Assembly: GCA_036897095.1 (NCBI GenBank)
Contig: JAYMSP010000100.1
Span: forward strand, 1 to 64,000
From: Plantago elongata
Lineage: Eukaryota > Streptophyta > Magnoliopsida > Lamiales > Plantaginaceae
Direction: 5' to 3'
DNA: 64,000 nt
Each line of letters begins with the position of its first letter. Within the stretch, counting starts at the first letter, position 1. Under the pieces are notes generated by a model. The model was not told the origin of the DNA. It saw nothing but the letters and a program-made list of their open reading frames with translations, and ran no database searches. The translations under genes were made by a program, and so were the position numbers. Of the stretch, positions 39,913-50,666 are shown piece after piece.

Positions 39913-41119
39913 AACTAGATTTTTATTTAGAAGTATTGTTTAAGTTTGTTCTAATCGATAATTATACATATGCTTTCCACTTTTAAAGTTATTAGTTAAT
40001 AATTTATGTTTCATTATGTTTTTATAAAATTCAATTAGTTTTTATGTGATAAATTATAAATGTTAAAAAATTATTTTAGATTAACTAAAATATTTACATT
40101 TTAACATTAAATATTATATAATTCACTAAAATCATAATATTTATTTGATATAAAATTTTAGTTCACTTGAAAATACATACATATAAAAGTAATTTGTTAA
40201 GAAATTATAGTGTAGGGTGAGGGTAAGGGGTGCTGGAACTCCAAAGTTCACAATTACAAAGTTACCAACACCTTTTAACTATTATCTTTGTTTCAACCAA
40301 CATTAACTACACAACTTCTCCTTCCCCCATAATCATTATAAATTTTTTAGCAAACAACTTAAACGCACGACATTGCACACATTACATATTAATTGTATCT
40401 TTACACCCTACTCAAATAGAAGAAAGTGTGAAACATATGGGATAGGTTTTAATTCCATCATTTTATTTTAATTTTTTTTGATTTAAAGGATAAAAACGTA
40501 TTATATTTGTAATATATTATATTCAATTATTCTGATTTTGGGTGTTAAAGTTCTAATATTAAAAAAGTACACATGCTCCTATATTGAGTCATTTTTATTC
40601 GCGAACCTAAAAAGACACAACTACATGTTTCGTCTAACACAGCGATCCAAATTATTTTCTCCCAATCACAATTACATTGGCACAAATCAATCTTTCCATA
40701 ATTACAAAAATTATATTTTTGGAAACGTATTCCATTTGACTAATTGAATTATTGGATATCGTAATTCTTTGAGCTGACTCATTAATTAATCTTGGTGATC
40801 GACTCATTATTCCACACCCTCACTATAGGACCAGATCCTGAGTTGGTGCCTTAGACTACTTGGCCATCCTAACTTTATTATCAGAAAGTTAAAGAATTCG
40901 TATGAATTTGAATTTTATAAAGTGGTCAGAAATTTTGTAATAAAGTGAATATAAAAATATGTAATACTCTCGTACTTGATATATATTATTGGTATACATT
41001 ATAACTTATGTTAATATACCACAATATGTTATTATATAACTTATGAAACATTTTATATTATCGGTTCTTATTAATCACCTGCCAAATAACATTACACGTG
41101 ACATGGTGCACCGATTAGA
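39913..41119. other. Intergenic, AT-rich, no gene seen
   Basis: Very AT-rich DNA upstream of EPSPS and beyond the transketolase 3' side. Only short chance open frames occur. Confidence 0.6.
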
Positions 41120-41780
41120 AGCAGTGATGTTAAATGAATCGACTCGAGCTCAATTCGATAACAAGATGAACCTTTTCTGAGCTCGGGTCAAGTGGATAAG
41201 TGACTTGAACTCTATTTGTTTGTTTGGAAGTTATAGTCGAGCTGAGCTTGAGCTCCTTAACGAAAATACATATACATATGAAACCATGAGTATATATGTA
41301 ATTAGGCCTAACCAAGCCTTACAACTATGTCTAGTTCTACCAGACTCGATAACAAAATGAGTGCAGAGTTAGTCTCGAACTCGATACCTCATTGAACAAC
41401 CCAAGTTCGAGCGTTAACTAGTTAAACCAAATTGAGCCCTCGATAATGCCGAGCCAATCGTGTATTGTGATATCCGACACGAGCTCTTTAGAAAAAATGA
41501 GTGAAAAAGATGTTTTCGAGTTCGAGTAACATATAATGAGCTCGAGCTCGGCTCGACGTCGAAAACACACGAGTCTTATTTATTAAAAATATGTATAAAA
41601 ATATAAATTTATTAAAATAAGTTGTCTTAACAATCTTTCTCGAGTCGAGCCATCTCAGCTCGTTGTATAAGTGAGTGAAGTATGAGGTTCGAGTCGGTTC
41701 ATTTACCTTAACGAGCGAGTCGAGTCCTTGTTAAGGCTCGATTCGTGTGATAATTCTATTGCTGCTAATATGAGTGATAA
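41120..41780. mobile_element. Unclassified repeat with GAGCTCGAGCTCGG-type motifs and inverted ends
   Basis: TTAAATGAATCGACTCGAGC near the left (about 41130-41149) is inverted at the right as TCGAGTCGGTTCATTTACC (about 41690-41708). The interior has many GAGCTC/GCTCGA words, including GAGCTCGAGCTCGGCTCGAC near 41539. It resembles a common dispersed plant repeat with TIR-like structure. I could not fix a target duplication, so the class is open (hAT-like MITE is one option). Confidence 0.45.
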
Positions 41781-42678
41781 ATTTTGCCAAGGATTATTAT
41801 TAGTTATCTTAATGGAGTTGTTGTCTCTTGCAACATTGCAATTTGTAGATAAAGTCCAAAACTGATGGTGGTTATCTCATAGAGCTTATGGAAAAAAGCA
41901 GGAAACAAGAAGTCATGCTGGTTGGATAGTTGAGGACTTGAGGATTGTGATAAGAAGACATTGTGGACTGCTATTCGCGAAGCTAAGAAATGAACACTCT
42001 CAACCACCCCATATAACAACCCACCACCATACAAAGTTAGATGGATTTCCCTTTGGATAAATGACCCCACATTCCCATTGCTTGGAAGGGTCTCAAAATC
42101 ATCATCTGCAGATTAGGATAAGCCTTACCTGTTTTACCTGAATTCAATGGCTTCTGTTCTTGATCCAATCCATTTCGTTCAAATATCTTTACAAAATATC
42201 GGTTCATGTAAGAATCTCCCCTTCCCTACGAGGGCACGGGCAACATATTATATCGTACTATAATTTATATGTAGAAACATTGTAAAAGTTACCAGGAGTA
42301 TTGAGAATACATTGCAAGCAGCACTAGTTTATTCCAAGGTGCATTTATGTGAAAAACTGTAACAGGAACTTCATAAGGAATCAAAATACATGTAGGTTAC
42401 AAAATCAGGTTGACTGTTCAAGTGTACAAATTTCAGGAGTAGAAATTCTGACTACATTATCTCCTGTTTGCATTACGACTACGCGCTCTGCTCAATTTCA
42501 AGAACAAAAGATAAACGAAGAGGACAACTTATCTTCTTTATTGAAAATTTTACATAGTCTAGAAGCCTGAGTCTTCTCTCTTTTTTTGAACTTTCCTGTT
42601 ACTTATACCAGCCCCAGAATAGAAATGCGAGTAATGCAGGAAGGCGAAAAACAACCAAGAAGTTCAACGAGCGTCAAT
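41781..42678. other. Intergenic and transketolase 3' flank
   Basis: No gene recognised. The part nearest 42679 is probably 3' UTR. Confidence 0.6.
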
Positions 42679-45600
42679 TTAACACACTGCCTTAGCTGTG
42701 GCAATGACATTTTCGACTGAGATTCCATACTCCTTGTATATTTTGCCTGCAGGTGCACTGGCTCCAAACCGGTCAATACCGATGGCCTTTCCTTTGTCTC
42801 CAACATACTTATGCCAACCAAAGGTTGATCCAGCCTCAATGCTGACCCTAGCTGTTACAGAAGCCGGAAGTACGCTTTCCTTGTACTCATCTGATTGCTC
42901 CTCGAAAAGATCCCATGAAACAAAGGACACCACTCTTACTGTCTTACCCTCATTTCTAAGCTCATCCGCAGCCTTAGCTGCAATTTCCAACTCTGAACCG
43001 GTTCCAATCAATATGAGATCGGGCTTGTTACCAGTAGAATTGTCAGTAATCGTATATCCTCCCTTTAATACCCCGTCAATCGATGTTCCAGGCAAGTTGG
43101 GAAGCTTTTGACGAGAAAGGGCAAGGATCGACGGTGTCTTCCTCTTTAAGATGGCTGCCTTGTATGCACCAGCTGTCTCGTTCCCGTCAGCTGGACGGAG
43201 CATCAAAATATTGGGCATTGCACGGAAACTTGCAAGATGCTCAATAGGCTGATGGGTGGGACCATCTTCTCCGAGCCCAATTGAGTCATGGGTCATGACA
43301 TAGATAACTCCAGCTTCAGACAATGCGGATATTCTTATGGCGCCTCTCATGTAGTCTGTGAACACGAAAAATGTTGCACAGTAGGGGATCAATCCAGGGC
43401 TGTGGAGGGCAATCCCATTACAGATGGCTCCCATACCATGTTCACGAACACCGAACCTCACGTTACGTTCTTCTGGTGTGTTCTTTTGGAAGTCACCGAA
43501 CATTTTGAGAAGGGTCATGTTGGATGAGGCAAGATCAGCACTGCCACCAAGAAGTCCAGGGAGAACCTTGGCAAGAGCATTGAGATTTGCCTGAGAGAGA
43601 TTTCGGGTGGCATCACCTGGGGTCTCAGGAGTGTATGTCTGAAGAAAGACATGAAATGCATCAGAAACATATTTGAAAAGTTGCCATATTGTCAAACTGT
43701 GGATAGTTTTGTACAAGAACAGAAAATTTTACCCTATAACTTGAGCAATTGAACAATCAAGAAAAATAATGCCAAGGAACTACTTACAGGAAGAGCGTTT
43801 TCCCAACCACTTGGAAGTTCACCGGTAACGATGGATTTCAACTCAGCAGCCTCCTCTGGATACTTCTTCTCATACTCAGCGAACTTTGAGTTCCATTCAG
43901 CCTCAAGAGAAGCACCCTCGGAAACATGTCGGCTCCAGTGCCTATCACAATGGACATTCTAAATCACAAATTGTTCAGCTAGCAAGAGCAAAAAAGTTGA
44001 CAGATCCACTACTTACTTCTTCACATCATCAGGCACGTGGAATGGCTCATAAGGCCATCCAAGGTTCTGTCGGGTAGCTTCAACTTCCTTAGCACCCAAA
44101 GCACTTCCGTGCACACTGTATGAGTTAGCCTTGTTGGGTGATCCAAATCCAATGGTGGTAGTAACCTGATTGGCACAAGAGGATCATTAAGTACTTTGTT
44201 TGAGATGAACACTATGCAGTCAAGGTGTATGCAACAGAATATCTTACCTTGATCAAAGTTGGCTTGTCAGTGACAGTCTTTGCTTCCTTGATGGCAGCAC
44301 GGATTTCATCATAACCATCATTACCATTCTTCACCCAGATCACATGCCAACCAAGAGCCTCAAAACGTGTGTCAACACTTTCAGTGAAAGCAATCTCTGT
44401 ATCACCATCAATAGAGATGTGATTGTCATCATAGAAAGCAATCAGCTTTCCAAGACCCCAATGTCCAGCAAGGGAGCAGGCCTCGTTCGAAATACCCTCC
44501 ATTTGACACCCATCACCAAGAATACAGTACCTGAAGCATCCAGTATCCATTTTGACAGCCACAAATTACAACACAATTCCACTATCATATCAAAATAAAA
44601 CCTCGTAAAATAAACCAAACCAACTCCCTTACGTGTAATGATCAACAATCTCACTGTCAGGCTTGTTGAAACGAGCAGCCAAGTGCTTCTCCGCAAGCGC
44701 CAACCCCACAGCATTCGCTATACCTTGACCCAGTGGTCCTATTAACAGAAACAACTCCTTATTCGATCATCAATTTAGGCATCAAAACATATCATAAAAC
44801 TCAAAAATCATGATGCTAGATTGCTAAATTGTCAAGTTCCTAACCAGTGGTGACTTCAACACCAGGTGTCTCGAAATTCTCCGGGTGTCCTGGGGTGCTA
44901 CTTCCCCATTGACGAAACTGCTTCAAATCCGATTCCTGTCAAGTAAACACTCCTCAGCAAAATGATCCTTCACCTCAATTTTTCAAAACTATGCCAAACA
45001 TCAGCTCACACTTTTCAATCTACTCATTAGTACATCACTTAATGAACATCTTCCAACACTATACCAGACATTATCGACTCACTATGAACCAAATATGCTA
45101 CTACAAATTAGAAGCAAAACAGTAACAAATATCAATACAGCATACATAACTCACTTTTGGCATGAATTAATCTCAAACCGTAATATTAAAATCTTCAATT
45201 GAACTATACAACGAAAACTTAGTACACATTATACCTTAACGGCGTCGTATCCGGCCAAATGAAGAAGAGCATACTGCAACATACACCCATGACCAGCAGA
45301 CAACACGAACCGGTCCCGGTTGAACCAGTAAGGGTTCTTGGGGTTATACCTCATGATCTCATCGTACAATATATGACCCATGGGAGCACAACCCATGGGT
45401 AGACCGGGATGACCGGAATTGGCCTTCTCAACGGCGTCAATAGCTAAGAAACGGATGGTGTTGACGGACAAGTCGACGAGCTCAGTGGCTGTAGCTTGGA
45501 CGGTTTCGACGGCGGCGGAGGCGCGGACGGGGAGGCGGGCGGCGATCGGAGAACGGCGGCGGAGGGTGGTGGTGGTGGATTTGAGAGGGGAGAAAGAGGG

Positions 45601-45705
45601 GATGGAAGTTGGGTGGGAGGAGGAGGTGGAAGAGGAGCCATGGCGGGGGATGGTGGAGCGGGAGAGGATTGCTTGGGAGAGAGTTAGAGAGGAGGAAGAA
45701 GCCAT
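42679..45705 (-). CDS. TKL: Transketolase, plastid precursor
   Basis: Seven exons (gene order): 45235-45705, 44845-44935, 44633-44738, 44248-44530, 44017-44165, 43788-43941 and 42679-43638, encoding 737 residues, close to known plastid transketolases. The enzyme moves two-carbon units between sugar phosphates in the Calvin-Benson cycle and the pentose phosphate pathway, using thiamine diphosphate. It yields erythrose-4-phosphate, which enters the shikimate pathway. The first 70 or so residues are a Ser/Pro/Arg-rich transit peptide. Motifs seen are [34 protein letters not shown], the cofactor motif [14 protein letters not shown], and in the pyrimidine domain [19 protein letters not shown] with its catalytic Glu, [19 protein letters not shown], and GWHKYVGD. 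All key residues are present. EPSPS lies about 3.6 kb downstream on the same strand. Confidence 0.97.
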
Positions 45706-48278
45706 GGCTCTCTACAGTTTGGTGAATGGAATGAGAGGAGTGGAGTGATGAGTGAAGTTGAAGAATGGTGATGATGATGATATAATCAACAAGGATAGGT
45801 TGGAGGGGAAATATGAGGTGTGTGCTTTTTATTTGTTTTTTTTCTTTTTTCTTTTTTTTTCAACTTTGCAGTTGAGTTTATTTTTTAGTATATTCCTTTT
45901 TTGCATTTCAAATTTTAAATTCAATACTTTAGGTTTGTTACATTAGTTAATTTAATTTCAAATTCTGAATTAGTCACTAATTCTTTTCAAACATTAAACT
46001 GCTTTAAACATTTAGAATTTTATTTAAAAATATATACTTTATCGAAATCGTAATTTATCATACTTCTAAAAAGTATGGAAAAAAGGGCTCGAATGGCCTT
46101 ATAATGAATGGGATTTATTCATAATTTCTTCATCTTGCTCTACACTAAGCCTTTTATGTTTTACAGTTTTAGGTATAGATTGTATCGAATTTATAATCTG
46201 ATCTTTTAAGTATCCGATAACTGATTAAATGAAATACGACCATTTGAAACTATATGATTACCAACTACCAGTATAAACATTAAAATGTATATTTACGATG
46301 GAGACTTCATGGATACTGTTTTGAACTAAATTAAAACACCTTAAAAGTAGTATCTATGAGTATTCGTCTGCTTAAATATAATTGCCATCTAAGTAAGGAA
46401 ATGTAGGAGAGTACTTAAAAGGAATGTAAAATTAAAACTTAACCATGAGTGGATAAGTGGGGCACCAATTAAAATGGTGGAAAAGAAGATGGTGTTCCAA
46501 TTTGGATGAGAGGATCCGGAATCGAAGAACACAAAGTTATGGAATTATAATTATCTTGTTCATATTGGTATGATTTTGTTATTAAAATTTAAAAGTGCAT
46601 AAAACTTGTAATTAACTGGCGATATGTTGTGCTGTATGAGTGATGTTGGGTGATTGATTTTAGGAAGAATTTGGTTGGTGATCTTTCCGAGAGAGAAAGG
46701 GCTAAAAAACCAACACGGCTTTACTGTGTCTCCGAAAGCTACTTTTGGCTTTTTTGCCTTGCTTAGCGCTAACCCTTAATCTCATTCCCATCTCATGGTG
46801 TGCATCAAGGTTCCATAATCCTTTTTATAATCAACTATTTAGTCTTCGAATATGGTTTCCTGTCAAATGGCGGCTTAATATTTGGTCAATGTTAAAGAAT
46901 AAATGTTACAAGATTTAATATTATCTTACTCTGTTATAGGCTCAATTTTTACGGGTTCTTTAGAAGTTTCTATCTATTTTATTTCTCTCATCACATTATA
47001 AAATTTCGTTTATGCACCATCAAAAATAACATTAACAGTGTACCTACGTAACTATCAGGATTAAGAGCCTAAGCTTAATTTAATTCACCGCCAAACAAGT
47101 TTGAACTTGTATGAAGAGCATCGGTCGAGATTATCTTATTTTAATACGACACTAAATGAAATGTTAATGTTTTTGTGGACTTTGCGGAGATGTTTTCGAA
47201 AAGTAAAACACCCCATTTATGTGTTGTCTCCAACCCATAAGGCCATAATTAGGAACAACAATAATGTTTGCAACCACCCCCTCTCAATATGATATCATGC
47301 TTAAGTTATAATCACATTCTTAATTCCCATGCAACAGTTGACCATCATTAACATAAGGGGAGATATTATTGACCATGGCAGGTGTAGTCTAGCTTTAAAA
47401 GTGCTACACGGCAATTGAATTCGTTTTATGTGTAAACTTTAGACCGGATTCTTTTTCTCTTCTTTATTTTAAGGCAACCAATTACAGACTACCGAAAGTT
47501 GCCAATTCATATTTGAACTCGTTTGTTAATCTGTATGAGAATCAAATACATTTTGATTTTAATTTAGATAGAGCAAGGTAGCAATTATGGAGAAAGCTAG
47601 AGTGAAACTTACTCTTGTGACATACAGCCACAGCACTGCAGCACATAAGACCTTGGCATTCAGACATCCATATAGAGTTCATTACTCAGAGTTAAAGATT
47701 CGTCTGTGTTCGGAAAAAGACGTAGCGGTTTCATAATTCATGGAACAAAATTAATATTCCCAAGTAGCCAAAAAAAATGGACATGGTATATATAATTATG
47801 GACATGGTATATATAATTAGATTAATGACACAAGTTGGATGCTTTTCAGTTTCAGGTAGTTAAGGGAAAACACAGGGAAAAAAAGATGGCTGAAAAAACA
47901 AGAAATGCAGGCTCAACCATGATTTCAGACCTTGAAAGAAGTACAAGTAAAGAACAGCAGATTTAGCACTTGTACAAGAACAACAACATGATGCACATGG
48001 TACACAAGCAGTTCAATCTTAAAGAAACGAAAACTAGACTTCACATAAGCCACTCAACTTGCTTTCATTTTCGTTCAACCAGGATGACAGATTAACAAAG
48101 TCATGCCAAAACCTACCAATATTTTAAGGGTAATCAATCACAAGGGTCCATGTAAGTTATTGTCGAAGATTTCAGATCTTTTGAAGTTAGAAAAACCATT
48201 TGAACATAAAAAGTGAACGTGCTTCGAGTACCTCATTCAGTCAGAGTTAGTACTTGAGCGTGTTCACTCCCTGAGATG
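45706..48278. other. Intergenic, 2.6 kb, no gene seen
   Basis: Transketolase promoter/leader side and RAD51C 3' side. A short direct duplication (ATGGACATGGTATATATAATT twice) lies at about 47,777-47,819. No exon-like structure was found. Confidence 0.6.
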
Positions 48279-49922
48279 TTACATCAATCTGACTCTTTTG
48301 TTGTTTGACTCAGAGTTTCGAATGCCTCTGCTTGTCACGGCATAAGGAGCTGATGCTGATGGGAGGGAAGGCGATTTCTCAAGATGTGCATATCTTTCAT
48401 TTCCATTCCAGTGCAATATGACTCGGTTTGTAGAAGCATGCGCCCAACTATCACCTGTTCATCACATTTATCCATCTTAGAACCATATACTCGTCAGTTA
48501 CTTCTATAAGATCTCCAAAGCAAGAGCACTTATCTCTACGATGCAAGTGTAACAAAATAATTCCCAAGGACTATGGGGTACTTACCAAGAGCAAGAGTAA
48601 ACTGAACTGAGCCATCGGTGAACCTTGTGGTTAGCTGGTTTAACAGAACCACCTATAGAACATGTACCCGAATTAGCAATGCAACTAAATTTTGGTGGAA
48701 AACTTGAATTTATAGAGGAAATTGGTAAACAGATTCTTTACGCAATGAACAAGCTTACTGCCAGGTTATGTTTATTTGCAAGTTTCATCAGCTCTGAGGC
48801 AATTCCACCAAGCAGTCGAGTCCTTAGAGACATGTCCTCAAACTCTAGTCTAAAGTGGAAAGCAACACTATCAACAACGACAAGTTTAATCTGTGATAAA
48901 GGAGACCAGTTAGGAAATTCAGGAAAAGATAAAAATTTAAGTGGAAAGTGCAACAATCTATTAACAAGGCCAATCAATTAATATACCTACATCTTGATGC
49001 TCCGTTATGAACTTCTCCAAGTAATTTATCACATCAATTTGCTCTGTATAAGTACATGCACGAAAGTAGAATATATTGTCGAGAAACTCTTTTGCCTGTT
49101 TATTTACTTGAGAGGCCTGATTCCGGAGAAAGCTATTATATGCTAGCATATCCTCAGCACAGGCTGCTGCAATCTGTAGAACACGCTCAACCATAAAGCT
49201 GCCTTCTGTATCTGTATGCAAAACTGAATGACCATCTAGAAGAGAGCAGAAAATATAGGCACCAAAAGTTAGCTATTGGTGACGAACCTATATAAATTGC
49301 CTTTCCTCCAACGCCACCATAAGCAGCTGGAATCTGGACGTTTATTGCCAGTTGAATCCTATTTATACCACAACTCAATCAATTTACAAAAGCAAATAAA
49401 GGTATTTCCAATCTCAAAGAAGTATTCTCACCCGAGTTGTGTTTTACCGATGCCTGGTACTCCACCTAATACAATGAGAATCACAACTACACTAAGAACA
49501 GACAGCAACTACCAAAAGTAATGCTACAAGATTAGCTGTAAACGTAAAAGTATCGAGTAACTGACCAATCTCAGTAAGCTGTTTGCACCTAATTCCTCCA
49601 CCAAGTATTCCATCCAAATGTGAGCAGGACGTGGTAATTCGTTTAGAAGCTTCCTCCTCGCGCAGCATATCCCATGCTGTCTGTGATCCTAGCCAAACAC
49701 ATATCGCAATGTCAACGATAACGATTCCAACTTTTATCAACTACGACATAGACTAGACAACACGAGTGAAAACGTAAACATTCACTCGAATTATTTCCTG
49801 CTCATTTCATTTTTCAATCAATAAGAAGCAAAATTATCCCCAATTAATGCTAAAAACTTATTTAAACAGAAATAACAACCAGTTAAATTACCATCCGCAA
49901 TTTCGTTGTCAATCTCATCCAT
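48279..49922 (-). CDS. RAD51C: DNA repair protein RAD51C
   Basis: Exons (gene order): 49892-49984 (coding from 49922 in this call), 49566-49688, 49432-49465, 49288-49358, 48991-49211, 48759-48890, 48586-48652 and 48279-48454. The call gives 284 residues. RAD51C is a RAD51 paralog needed for homologous recombination and meiosis. Visible motifs: [26 protein letters not shown], Walker A in [12 protein letters not shown] (coded by a 34-nt exon), [31 protein letters not shown], Walker [19 protein letters not shown] and [20 protein letters not shown]. The basic tail KRVRLM is a likely nuclear signal. The frame stays open upstream through exon 49892-49984 and a leader exon ending at 50102 (LPALSPSDLNRDLSISENEA, as in other plant RAD51C), but no ATG starts it. 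The first in-frame ATG there is followed after two codons by TAA. The start at 49922 is therefore provisional. Confidence 0.88.
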
Positions 49923-50229
49923 CGCATTTGTCTGCGGTGCAACTTTAGGGGTTTCGACCGCTTCGTTCTCCGAAATGCTCAAATCTAAACCAAAAGATAT
50001 CTCAGTTTACAATGCGGTGAATCAGATCTAAAAAACCATTGTTAATGATCGCATATAAAAAGAATGAAAACAAACACAAAAACGGAATAATTGCACAATA
50101 CCTCGATTTAGGTCGGAAGGAGAAAGAGCAGGAAGAGAGTATCGCGAACTGTCACCTGATTATTCAGCCATTTTCACGCTCACTATGTGTTTGTGCGTGT
50201 TCGTCAGAGAAAGTGAATGTAGTGATTTA

Positions 50230-50267
50230 TTTTCGCGGGCTATATTTTTTGGTTTCCTTTTTGGCGC
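50230..50267. promoter_or_regulatory. E2F-like sites upstream of RAD51C
   Basis: TTTTCGCGG (50230-50238) and TTTGGCGC (50260-50267) match the E2F consensus TTTSSCGS (here read on the plus strand). They lie 60-100 bp upstream of the first ATG of the transcript side. E2F sites commonly drive S-phase expression of plant DNA repair genes. Position and spacing support the call; binding is inferred. Confidence 0.6.
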
Positions 50268-50666
50268 CTTAAATATGTTTTTCTTAACGTTTAAGTCCTC
50301 TAATTTGCAATTCTTTACAAAAAGACCCAATTTATAAGATAATCTGATATTCAAGTCCAATGTGGAAATTATATTGCTCTTTTTTAACTTGGACAATTTT
50401 CATGTGTGCAAGTCTAGCTCGAATTGCATCTTCAACCAGGCAAATTATAAGTTGGAACGAAGCGAAGAATTACGATATCCCAGTTACGGGGATAGGCGAT
50501 GAACGGTTAAACACATGCTAAGTGCATTTCTACAGAATCTAAATGACTTGAGAAAAAAATTAAGTTTTTCCTTTGGATAATGTATTGTATATTATACATG
50601 TGACTATGTGAATACACATACTAAAGGTCAATCAAGGAGTATTGGAGTGAGAGTTTCTATTGAATG

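Noticed and set aside
45444-45687. GC-rich open frames on both strands over the transketolase first exon (Pro/Ser-rich and Gly-rich)
   Set aside because: They are shadows of the transit-peptide coding sequence; the real frame is fixed by the transketolase protein.
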